DNA from: Cyanophora paradoxa
Taxonomy: Eukaryota > Glaucocystophyceae > Cyanophorales > Cyanophoraceae
Length of the DNA stretch: 64,000 nt
Assembly: GCA_004431415.1 (NCBI GenBank)
Contig: QPMI01000507.1
Coordinates: 1 to 64,000 of the forward strand
Direction: 5' to 3'
Part shown: positions 1 to 9,417 of the stretch, one piece after another
How positions within the stretch are numbered: position 1 is the stretch's first letter
Layout: every line of letters starts with the position of its first letter
The notes under the pieces: generated by a model
The model's input: only the letters and a program-made list of their open reading frames with translations
Told to the model about the DNA's origin: nothing
Databases searched by the model: none
Made by a program: the position numbers and the translations under genes

Positions 1-1949
1 AGAGCCGGGGGAGCCCTCCAAGGGGGTTGCTGGAGTACTGCTCCGCAATGCGTCCACGTACCCCCGGAGCTTCCTCATCATACTCCCGCCCGAAGTTGAC
101 CACATGCTTCCAGATCTCCTTCAAGTCCTCATTGCATTCCTTGAACATCTCGTCCCGCAGCATCCTGAGCGTGAGGAAGCTTGATAAACAATGAAGGGAG
201 TGCCCGGGGCAGGTAATTTCACACCGGAGAGTCGTGCGGGGTTCGTCAAAGACGACGAAGTCGGGCTCAACGGGGTCCTTCATGCGGCTGTCAAGGACCG
301 AGCCGTTGACAGAGCCGCCCCTCTGGTTGTGGATATCCTTCATTTCCGTCCACTCTGGCAGGTTGAACATCAGAGGCCGCATGTAGTTCATGTTCTCGCG
401 CCTGCACCCGGGCCCAGTGAGCTGGGACCAGCACAATTTAAAGAACAGGGAACAGGTGCCGCAGTGCATACCACCAGTCTGGCCTGCCGTTCTGCCCCCC
501 GTCTCCTTGGAGCCTGAATTCACGTGGTGGTTCCAGCTGTTCTTCGCGATGGCGAGGCCGTACTCCATCACGTACATGGTCGCCTTCGCCATGGCAAACA
601 GCTGTTGAGGGTCGAGTCTGAATGCAAGCGGAGAATAATAAGCATGCATGCCAAGTGAATTCGAATGCACGCATGCAAATTAAGAGCTCTTAATTTGGCA
701 AGTCTCAGCCAGAAGTAACTGATTGTAGCCTTCCAACATGTACATAGGGATGGCCATCATGGTCTGTAGCTGTCATCGACTGGCGGGTCGCACGAAGGGC
801 ACCTGTTGTACCACTCGAGCATCTCCAGCATCACAGCCGCATCCACGATGGGCTTCGTGACCTTGACATTCACCCACCTGCCCATGGAGTGTTACCGGAG
901 AGAGCAAATACAGAAGGAATGCGTGGGGGAGAGGGCGTGTCCATCACCTCCAATTCTTCTCGACCTTCGGGTTCCGGTAGGATGGGCCCACCATGACGGC
1001 GTCGCGCAGGTCGTTGGGATCTTCGAAGTTGAGCCTCCGCCAGGGAAGGCCGGTGGTGGGGTCCGTGATGTTGCCCTTCGCAATTTCCTCGTCGATCAGC
1101 CGCTCGGTTTCCTCCAGCACGAGCGCCTTTCGGTGGCCGCGCCCCGGGGGTCAGGTGCGGCGCAGGTGAGCAAGAGGAGTGGGAGGGAGCACACGTGGGC
1201 TGTCCAGGTCAGCCGGTTCTCTGCGCCGCAGTCCGAGGAGACCGTGTCGAAGACCCCGAACTCCTCCACGACCGACCTGCAGCTCTGGGGTCACGGAGCA
1301 CGCAGCTGCGAGGCGTGTGCCCCTCGCGCGCACTTGTACAGTTTGTAGCCTTGTATAGTGGAGCGAGCAAGCCCGCAATGCAAGTCCAGGATGAATGTGG
1401 ACGTATTCTCCACGGCCGCGAAGATGTAGACGTTCGTGTACGGCACCGCCTTCTCGTTCTGGTCGAAACCGACACTCCAGCCGAAGAACTTCCTGCGCAC
1501 AAGGCGTGCGTCAGCGCGGCGCGGCGGTGCGGCACGGGCGGCGTGGCGGCGCGGACCCGTAGAAGGTCGAGCGGTGGATGGACCTGCGCTTTTTCGCGAA
1601 CTCGCCCAGGCGAACGTTGCGTCCCGTCGGATCCAGCTCCGCGAGGGCGTGCTGAATCCTAGACTTCGCCACAGTGATGCCGCGGCCCTGAGCGCCCGCG
1701 GATCGCGTCGTAGCCGTATCCGTCGCCGCACAAAGTCGCCGCTTCTTCTACGACATCGTAAACTGCCTCCTTTGAGAGAGAGTAGTCCGTCGAGAGGTCG
1801 AGGTCGCTGAGCTTGTAGCGCAGGGCGCGCATCGAAATCTGGATTTGGTGCTCCTCGTGCAGCAGAGCCACGATCTCCCTCGCCTTTCTCTTCTGAGCCA
1901 CATACTCCTCCAGAATCTCCGGGTCGATGTAAATCTCGAAGCCGCTCAT
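1..1949 (-). CDS. DDE integrase-core transposase-like protein, spliced, partial at left edge, one frameshift
   Basis: Six exons join in consistent phase: 1557-1949, 1334-1492, 1195-1276, 948-1126, 803-877 and 617 to the window edge, all with GT-AG introns. The start is the ATG at 1949, giving MSGFEIYIDPE. The first exon encodes a helix-turn-helix-like segment. Exon 2 has FDQNEKAVPYTNVYIF (first catalytic Asp), exon 3 has VSSDCGAEN (second Asp), exon 4 has NPKVEKNW (likely catalytic Glu), and the last exon has NSWNHHVNSG. These match, in order, the integrase-core family with the FDQNEK, D-x-G-x-E, RVERxW and WNHH motifs known from many eukaryotes. The frame shifts near 1685-1700: residues RGITVAKSRIQHALAELDP continue in another frame, as if about two bases were missing. 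This could be a mutation or a sequence error. No terminal repeats of a transposon were found, so it may be a mobile-element gene or a domesticated one. The 3' end lies outside the window. Confidence 0.72.
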
Positions 1950-2633
1950 TGCGAGGCGAACCGCAATGAGCGCCCGCAGCTCCGTGCACTAGGCTATCGC
2001 TGTTTTGGCCGGCTGGGGCGGCTCTCCGGCGGTCTGCCGCCGGCTGTTCCCGCGGTCGAAAAATTCACTGCACCCCCCCTCCCTTGACGCTGTCGTCAAA
2101 ACCGAGTGCTGGGCCGCGTCGGGCGCGCGCAGCATCTTCAGCGACCTAGCATCGCATCCGTGGTAGGTTTGAGCGCTGCCGGCATGCATCTGAGTGCCCG
2201 AGCTGGCGCCCGCACGCTCGACGGGCGCGCGTCCAGGGCAGCGCGCGCGCAGCCCGCCGGCCACACGAACCACTTGTATGTATGATACAAAGACCTCTTA
2301 CGCTACTAGCTCGCCGGCGCCGCGCCCCGGGCTCCTGTTCACTATGCCAGGATCGGCTGCCAGGGACTGCCTGCCTGGCCGCTGCCATGCCCGGTGCATG
2401 TGCCTACGTATTTGTTCCACCAAGGAGCGCCCCGCTCGCCGCCCCCTGCCTTGCACCATGACCATATACAACAATCCCTCCGGGAATTGAAGCAAATGCT
2501 CCTGGGGGGGGTGCACACCAAGGGCCCTGACACTCGGCGGCTTTCGCGCAATCTTTTATATGAAATAAGATCCTAATTATAAGCTCGAATCTTGACCCCG
2601 TAGCTGGTCGCGCCGGCGCCCCCGCGCGCGCAG
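1950..2633. other. Intergenic stretch upstream of gene A; no gene seen
   Basis: No exon with coding character was found on either strand. Gene B has a signal-peptide exon about 500 bases upstream of its second exon, but no equivalent was recognised here. The sequence just before 2634 (C-rich, ending GCGCGCAG) is a plausible intron 3' end. Confidence 0.5.
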
Positions 2634-5259
2634 TGAACCGTGTGTCGGCGGGGGCGTTCGGCGCGGACGCCGGGGAGGGCGTCCTGTGCTTCGTCGCCTC
2701 CCCGAAGGACGGGTCCCTCATCGCCGCCGTCGGCGACCCGTCCGCCGCGAATTCGAAGGACTCCCACCTCGTCAAGGTGCACTTTGCGCGGTCGCTCAAG
2801 GCTGCCGCATGTGCACGCGGGCGGGCCGCTGACTCGCGCCACCGCCCGGCTCCGCGATCGATATCGCTTGCGATCGCAGCTCAGCGCGCCGACATGGACG
2901 ACGGTGGCGGCGACGTCGCGGGAGCTCGGCCTGACGCAGGCGGAGGTCGAGGGCGGCCCCAAGGTCCTCCAGAAGGGCGCCATGAACTGCACCATCGACG
3001 CCGCAGGTGCGCATAATTGAATAGAATATAAATATATATTGTACATGTGCTCGCGCTCGAGCAGCTCTTGACGGCGCGTGCGCTGCAGGGCAGTACGCGT
3101 ACTTCGCGAGCTCGCGGGAGGTGATTCAGGTCGACGCCGCCACGCTCGCGACGACCGCCACCTACCAGCTCGATCCGGACAGGGCCTACGGCGTCGTTGC
3201 GATCCACGCCGCCGGCAATCATGTGCGTCTGGCCCCTCGCCATTGGACAATTCATATTAATAATTTTGCGAACTGTATCACAGGTTTACGTCGTCGCTTC
3301 CCGCCGAAGCGCAGTGAGCATGAGCGGCGACAGCCCCGTCGGTCGTGTCGATCGCCTCAATACTGCGGCGGTCTCGGCCCCGACCTCGGGGGCCATGAAG
3401 CGGGACCTGCGTGCCGTGGCCATGCGCCTCGCCGTCAACCAGTCGGTCGATCTCCCCGCGACCCTCGGCCGGCCGCGCGCGTCGGTCCTGGCGCCCACGG
3501 CGGGCCTCCTCTTCGTGGCCGGCGACGGCCTCGGGGCGCGGGTGCTCCGCCTCGACGACATCACCGTCCACGCCGACGCGCCGCGGATCACGGAGGGCAG
3601 CGCCGCGATGGAGGGCCCGTACAGCGGGGCCGTCGTGGAGAAGGACGGGCGCCTCTACGTCCTCTCCCTCCCCAACCCGCCCCCGACCCCGACGCCGTCC
3701 CCAAGCCCTAGCCCGAGCCCGTCCCCTTCCGCGACGCCGAGCCCGACTCCGGCTCCCGTTTGCAATCCCTGCATGTTCAGACGGGCCTTGCTCGCGGCCG
3801 CGGGGGGCGCCGGCGCTCGCGAGGAGCACGGGCGGTCGCTGCTCTCCTTGCCGAGCTGCGGCAATTGCGCGGGCGGACAGCTACCTGCGGGGCAGTCGTG
3901 CACGCAGTGCTCTGCTCCTGCTCCTTATTGCCCACCCGGGGTAATTGGCTGCGGCCCTCCTCCCATGAGAATTCGCCGCTCTAGATCTCTCCTTTCGGAC
4001 GCTGCGGGCGCGCACGCCCTCCTCACGCTCTTCCACTTCGGAGTTTCTGGTAGCTCGTGCGCTTATGCATATATATGTTTACGATTGTTTTCGTTTCTTT
4101 CCATTCATGTGCATGATACCCCGGTATCGTGCTGTTTGCAGCGTGACGATCTCGCGCAATGACACGTATCGCGCTGAGCTCTCGGTGCGCCGAATCGCAC
4201 TTTTGTTAATAAAAAACAAGTCCGACGTGCACATCAACATGTTAATGCTTGATGTCGCTGCGCAGGCCTCCTCTCCGTCCTCCTCGAGCCTGCCCTTCCT
4301 CTTCTTCCCCTGCGCCTCCGTCATCCCCGGCGCCAACGCCGCCCCGACTGACGCGCGCGCCTACGCCATCGTCCCCTCGGAAGGCGGCCACGGTGCTTTT
4401 GCACGCGTTTCTCGGTTTCACTTGCGGAATTCGAAGGACGCTCATCGCTGACCAGCGGCCGCTTGCGCATAGCGATCGCGGCCTTCTCGCTGTATCCCTC
4501 GCTGAGCAAGGTCGGGACCGCCAGCTCGATCAACGGCAACCTCTCGAAGGTCCTGCAGGTGCGACTCGCAATTCGCTTCAGCAACGCTGGCGCCATCTCC
4601 GGTTTTTCCGGCTCTCAAATTCGACTGCCCTTCAGGTGGTCCGCGCGGGGCCGAACAGCGCCACCGTCTTCATGGGGGTCCCGGGGGTGCCGACCCCCAC
4701 GCCGTCGCCCAGCCCGAGCCCGTCGCCGTCTGCGACCCCGAGCCCGACCCCGTCTGCGACGCCGAGCCCGTCGCCGACGCCGATCCCGTTGACGACGCCG
4801 AGGCCTTGCACACTCTCAGAGTCTGCTTTGAAAACAAACGCCACTCTAGATCTCGAGCTCGATCTTTGTCAGCGGGCATTCCCATGTGCGCGAACTGCGT
4901 TGCCAACGCCCTGGCGGATGGAGCAGCGTGCGAGCAGTGCTACCAATGCGTTTCTTGCAACACCCCTTGTCGGAAACGTGCACTGCTTGAGGAGAAGAAC
5001 GTTAACGCGTCGACGGCTGCGGTAACGATCGCAAACCCGACGCACAGGCGCCTATTGGCGGAAGGTGACGGCGGCATTGTGCTCTGTCCGGGATGCAGAT
5101 TGTCGGCCGATTGTGATACGTCAATTGGATTTGTGAGATCAGGAGGCTCCTGTGGCGGTTGCCCCAGCACTAGTCGGCATTCACGTTCAATTCTTGACTA
5201 CGAGAGAGATACTGACACAGGCGAGTGCGATGACTGAGAACTCGAATGACGTGCACGTT

Positions 5260-5273
5260 ACATTAACGTATAT
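5260..5273. repeat. Target-site duplication of the LINE, left copy
   Basis: ACATTAACGTATAT here is repeated exactly at 9404-9417. The T run at 5273-5281 is the poly-A tail of the element read on the minus strand. Confidence 0.9.
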
Positions 5274-5892
5274 TTTTTTTTCAGGATAGCCCAATTCTTG
5301 GGCGGTGGTTGTATTCTCAGACCACTGACTTCATCGTATGCACTACCGGTTCGGAATAGGCCGAACTCTGGGTCAGCTCATGACCTGTGGCCGGTACACA
5401 GGGATAGGCGCTTCGACGCTAACTCTAAGCGTTCAGTGTGGCCTTGGGGGATAGCTTGGGCGGGGCGTCCTTCTTGGGCTCGCGTTGGCGGTACGTTGTC
5501 GGTAGGGGGGGTGGGGGGGGGTGGGGTGGGGTGGGGGGTAGTACAGGCCTAGGGCGGTTGCACGTCCCCCTATCGTTGGGCGTGAGAGGCGCGGGGCGGG
5601 TGTCCCGGGGGGGCCGGGATGGGGCTCGGTACGTAAGGGAGGGGTGAGCACGGGCTAGGTGGTGGCCCAGCAGGGCCGGGGCTAAGGTGTGGGGCGAGGG
5701 GCAAGGGTGGCCTGATCGGGGGTCTTGAGCGCGCGCCTGGCATTGCTTCACATAGCGTACATGACAGCTGTGTGTCTCGCCCGGGAGGGGAGCCAGGCCT
5801 TGAGGCCGCTCAGGGAAATAGAAAATGATTAAATGAAAGAAAGAAAGAAAGGGGTGGCCGGAGGCCCCAGCTCTAGGAGGGTCCTAGAGAGT

Positions 5893-6180
5893 CTACGCCG
5901 CTACGTTGTCCGCTGCCGCGGCGCGGCGGCCGGCGAGGTAGGCCTCTACGGCGGCGGGGCCGCCGATGGCCGCCGTGAGCTCGGTGAGGAGCTTCTGGGT
6001 GGCCTGGTAGTTGGCGAGCGTGATGTTGGCCGGGGCGGGGCCGGGGGCGGGGGCCTGGCCCGGAGCGGGTGCTGGGGCGGCGATCGGCGCGGGGGCGGCG
6101 GCGGCTGCCGCGGCCGCGGCGCTGGCGGCGGCGGGGTGGGGCGCGGGGGCGGCCGGGGCGGCGGGGGCGGCGGCGAGACT
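5893..6180 (-). other. Ala/Pro-rich open region after the LINE stop codon, in another frame
   Basis: Just past the stop of the reverse-transcriptase ORF, a different frame stays open for about 95 codons. It starts SLAAAPAAPAA, passes a long Ala/Pro run, and ends with a normal-looking segment (NITLANYQATQKLLTELTAA, then AVEAYLAGRR) before TAG at 5893-5895. It has no ATG. It may be a fragment of an ORF1-like protein or the true C-terminus reached by a frameshift. The region could also be low-complexity sequence that happens to lack stops. Confidence 0.4.
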
Positions 6181-9100
6181 ATTCGTCTTTCATCTCCTGA
6201 AGAGACTCTGGAGGGCACGGGAGGAAGGCGGCGGCGTACATGTTGACGGACGCGATGATGGCCGTGGCGATGTATACGCGCTGGTGGACGCGCATCCCTC
6301 GCAGGTTCCAGCGTGCGCGGCGGCTGCGCATGCCGTCAACGCGCTTAGCCCAATAGGGGCGAGCATCAAAGTCACCATGTGGGCCGAGGGGGATGCCCAG
6401 CGTGGACGTCGTCTTGACCCAGCGGATCGGGATGGACTGGGTCCATTCCGGGAGCACCGTTGGTTGGCCGGGTCGCTTTACCGGTGCTGCTGCGCCCGCC
6501 AGCATGCCCTCGGTTTTGCCCAGGTTGAGCGAGGAACCGTTGTATTTCCCCGCTTTCCGGTACTTAGCTATGGTCTTCTTGACCGGGCGGCCGGGATCGG
6601 GGCTGCGGTGATCGATCTTGAGCGAGTGCGCCGCGTCGTCTGCATATTGGACTAGCTTGGATTCGATCCGGGGTTCTCGGGGGGCGGGTACACCGGTAAT
6701 TTCCGGGTCGGCGAGGATGTCGCGTGTGGTGGGCTCCTGTTGCGTGTTGAAGAACATACAAGCGAAGGGGTCGCCCTGAAGCGCGCTGCGTGTCACTGGG
6801 ATGATGATGGGGAAGATGGTCCCGTTGATCATCAGTTTTGATCTCGCGCCTTTCGTGACGGCGCGGACGTCGGCTAGGAATTCCAGTGGGAATCCCTGTA
6901 CTGCGAGGACGCGGAGTGCATAGAGGTGCTCCACACGGTCGTACGCTTTCTCGAAGTCGGTGTTCAGAATGACTACGTGCATGCCCTGCCGATCCGCATG
7001 ACGGATTACGGCTTGCATCTGCCAGACGTTGTCTGAGCCGCAGCGGTCCTGCATAAAGCCCGTCTGCACGGAGCTGATCGTGTGCTGGCATGCGGGTGCA
7101 ATGCGCTTGGCTAGGACCGCCCCGAATAGGCGGCGGTCGATTTGCAGGAGGGTGATCGGGCGCCAGTTCTGTATCTTATCGCGGTCGCCCTTCTTATAGA
7201 GCAGTTGGATCAGGCCCGTGCGCTGGCGCTCGGAGAGGGTGCCCAGGGCCCGTGCGCAGTTATAGCTCTCCGTGACTATCGGGCCGAGGATGTCCCAGAA
7301 CGTGATATAGAATTTAACGGTGATGCCGTCCTCGCCCGGCGCCGTGGACTTATTCATGTCTTTAAGGCACGTCTCGACTTCGCCGACCGTATAGGGGGCG
7401 CGCATCGGGGGACGCAAGTGCGGGGGCGCTGTGTCAGTGCAGCGGGAGAGGAGCTCCGCCTCCTCGTGGGAGAGGGGGTCCTCGGGCGTGAGGAGGTAGG
7501 CCGCGCGGAGCTTGGCCACCACCTCCGGGAAAGCCTCGGCGGCTTCCGGGGTCACGTCCACTGGGCCCGAGAGCCCTGTGTTCGTTCTCGGGCGAGCGTC
7601 GTCCGGCTCAGACCCCGATGCATGCGAGCGAGCGCCGTCTGGCTCAGACCCCGCGGGTGTAGCTGGGCGAGCATAGGAATGCTCTTGCGCCCGTGGAGCT
7701 GGCGGGGCCGGCGGATTCGACCGCAGTGGCGGAGGCTGCGGCAGGGTCGCTGGGAGGTCGGGGGGGAGCGGACGCTGTGCCGTGAGGAGCTCGGTGTAGT
7801 ATGCGCAGGCGTAGGCCGCCATGTCCTCCTCCGTCGTCGCCGCGGGGGTACCCTCGCTGGGGGGGTACGGCTGCAGGGAGCGCATGCGGTTGTCAGCCGA
7901 AGAGTACTTGATGTGGCGGGCGAGGTCCGGGGGGACGGTGTGCGCGTGCGCTAGGGAGCGCTCTAGGTGCTTGCGAGAGCTAAGAGCGGCGTCGGCGGCG
8001 TCTAGCGCGGCTTCCTGAACGGTGAGGTAGCCCATGTCGGCGATGACGTAGTCTTCTTCAGTCGTGTTTGGCTCGGCGTCTTGGAGCGCCTGTTCCGCGT
8101 CGCGCCAGAGGCCTGCATTCGTATCGCGCGCTTCGCGGCGGGCCGAGTCAGCGTGCGGGCGGGATCGGCGGGCGAGCTCCCTGTACTCGGCGAAGAGGTC
8201 ATCGAGCCATCGCTGCCAATCTGCGGTGTTACGGGCCGGCTGGCGCTGGAGCGCGGCGGCCGTGAGCTTCCGGACTTCCCTCTGGAAGTCGGGCAGGCGG
8301 AGAACGCTGTCGAGGAGCCGGAAGCGGGACTTGCGGGGCTCCAGCACGGCGTCGGTATGCAGGCGCGCGTAGACGGCGTCGTGGTCGGGGCGTGGGGCCG
8401 CGCCCGCCGTGCGGAGGATGCCGACGCGTTCTGCGGCTACGCACAGGTCAGCCGAGAGGAAGACGTGATCGAGGCGCGCCGCGTTCTGGTCGAAGCGGTT
8501 CGTCTTGCGGTGCCAGCGCGTGTAGATGCGGTCGCGGGGACGCCGGCGTCGGTGCTCATCAAACAGGTTCAGGTCTGCGAGGAGGGTTTTCCAGTGCCCG
8601 AACGGGGGCGGGGCGCCGGCGCGGCGCCGGCTCTCTAGATGCGGGAGTGCGTAGGCATTGAGATCGCCTCCGAGGATGAGGGCGTCGTCCGGGGGGATCG
8701 CCAGGGATTCGATCGCAAGGGTTGCGCCCTCCGCTAGGCGCTTCTGCGAGGCAGCGTCGTTAGGCGCATATACGCAGATGATATGATACGCGTTTGTATC
8801 GCTTTCTAGGCGCAGGACTGTGACGTCGTGCGGCGCGACGCCGGGCGTGGAGGGGAGGGGGACGAGCGCCGCGGTCGCTCCCGGGAGAGCCGGGATGTTC
8901 TTGCGGACGAGGAAACCCGTTCCTCTGCTCCAGATGTTGGGTTTGAGCTCTGCGGCCGGCGGAATGAGCACTCGCCAAGCGGGTTCGATGCGCTGGGCAA
9001 AGTTCGCGATCTGGCGCGGGCGGAGTCGGTGGTCTATGATGCCCAGGACGTCCACTTTGGTGCGTTTGAGCCAGCCTGCGAGCCAGATGCGGCGAGATAT

Positions 9101-9214
9101 GCCTGCGAGGCTTTCGACATTCAAAAAGGCGACCGTGAGGAGGGGGCGGGTCGTCGGGGCGTCCTGGGGCGCTTCCGACGTGGTTGCTGCCTCTGTGGCG
9201 GTACTTGCCGCCAT
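6179..9214 (-). CDS. LINE ORF: APE-type endonuclease and reverse transcriptase, 1011 residues
   Basis: The ATG at 9214 opens a single ORF. The N-terminal third is an exonuclease-endonuclease-phosphatase fold: VAFLNVESL, then IIDHRL where the family usually has a Glu, then YAPND, LILGGDLNAY and LDHVFLS. The central part is a reverse transcriptase with STAPGEDGI, NWRPITLLQ, ILNTDFEKAYDRV, QGDPFACMFF and the catalytic YADD at LVQYADDAAHS, followed by a GIPLGPHGD motif. It would nick target DNA and copy its own RNA there. The ORF stops soon after (MKDE), with no zinc-knuckle or RNase H domain, so it looks C-terminally shortened. The Glu-to-Asp change in the endonuclease may matter for activity. 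Confidence 0.9.
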   Translation of the reverse strand: MAASTATEAATTSEAPQDAPTTRPLLTVAFLNVESLAGISRRIWLAGWLKRTKVDVLGIIDHRLRPRQIANFAQRIEPAWRVLIPPAAELKPNIWSRGTGFLVRKNIPALPGATAALVPLPSTPGVAPHDVTVLRLESDTNAYHIICVYAPNDAASQKRLAEGATLAIESLAIPPDDALILGGDLNAYALPHLESRRRAGAPPPFGHWKTLLADLNLFDEHRRRRPRDRIYTRWHRKTNRFDQNAARLDHVFLSADLCVAAERVGILRTAGAAPRPDHDAVYARLHTDAVLEPRKSRFRLLDSVLRLPDFQREVRKLTAAALQRQPARNTADWQRWLDDLFAEYRELARRSRPHADSARREARDTNAGLWRDAEQALQDAEPNTTEEDYVIADMGYLTVQEAALDAADAALSSRKHLERSLAHAHTVPPDLARHIKYSSADNRMRSLQPYPPSEGTPAATTEEDMAAYACAYYTELLTAQRPLPPDLPATLPQPPPLRSNPPAPPAPRAQEHSYARPATPAGSEPDGARSHASGSEPDDARPRTNTGLSGPVDVTPEAAEAFPEVVAKLRAAYLLTPEDPLSHEEAELLSRCTDTAPPHLRPPMRAPYTVGEVETCLKDMNKSTAPGEDGITVKFYITFWDILGPIVTESYNCARALGTLSERQRTGLIQLLYKKGDRDKIQNWRPITLLQIDRRLFGAVLAKRIAPACQHTISSVQTGFMQDRCGSDNVWQMQAVIRHADRQGMHVVILNTDFEKAYDRVEHLYALRVLAVQGFPLEFLADVRAVTKGARSKLMINGTIFPIIIPVTRSALQGDPFACMFFNTQQEPTTRDILADPEITGVPAPREPRIESKLVQYADDAAHSLKIDHRSPDPGRPVKKTIAKYRKAGKYNGSSLNLGKTEGMLAGAAAPVKRPGQPTVLPEWTQSIPIRWVKTTSTLGIPLGPHGDFDARPYWAKRVDGMRSRRARWNLRGMRVHQRVYIATAIIASVNMYAAAFLPCPPESLQEMKDE

Positions 9215-9403
9215 GGGAAGGCGGCTGGGCGGCTGGGGGAGGCTGCAGCTCGCGTTCGGTTGAACTAAGCTACGGAGCGTCGGCCGCGCGAGTTTTGGGA
9301 CCAGCCACGTGCAGTGCTAGCGGGCACCCGCGTTTGGGAAGCCCCACTGCGCCGGCTTACTCGCTCGCGGGCCTTCGCTCAATTTTCCGGGGTACCGGAA
9401 TCC

Positions 9404-9417
9404 ACATTAACGTATAT
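9404..9417. repeat. Target-site duplication of the LINE, right copy
   Basis: Exact copy of the 14 bases at 5260-5273, directly next to the 5' end of the minus-strand element. Confidence 0.9.

Larger units (their letters stand above)
5274..9403 (-). mobile_element. LINE-type (non-LTR) retrotransposon in intron 9 of gene A
   Basis: The element is bounded by a 14-bp direct repeat (5260-5273 and 9404-9417). Its minus-strand 3' end has a short A tail and its main ORF encodes an endonuclease plus reverse transcriptase. The 5' untranslated part is about 190 bases. The 3' region (about 5430-5720) is very G-rich on the plus strand, and a GAAA microsatellite lies near 5832-5850. The corresponding intron of gene B (33607-33679) is only 73 bases and has no insertion, so the element arrived after the two genes duplicated. 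It lies antisense to the host gene and inside an intron with a GC donor (5221) and a CAG acceptor (9433-9435), so it need not break the reading frame. Confidence 0.92.
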
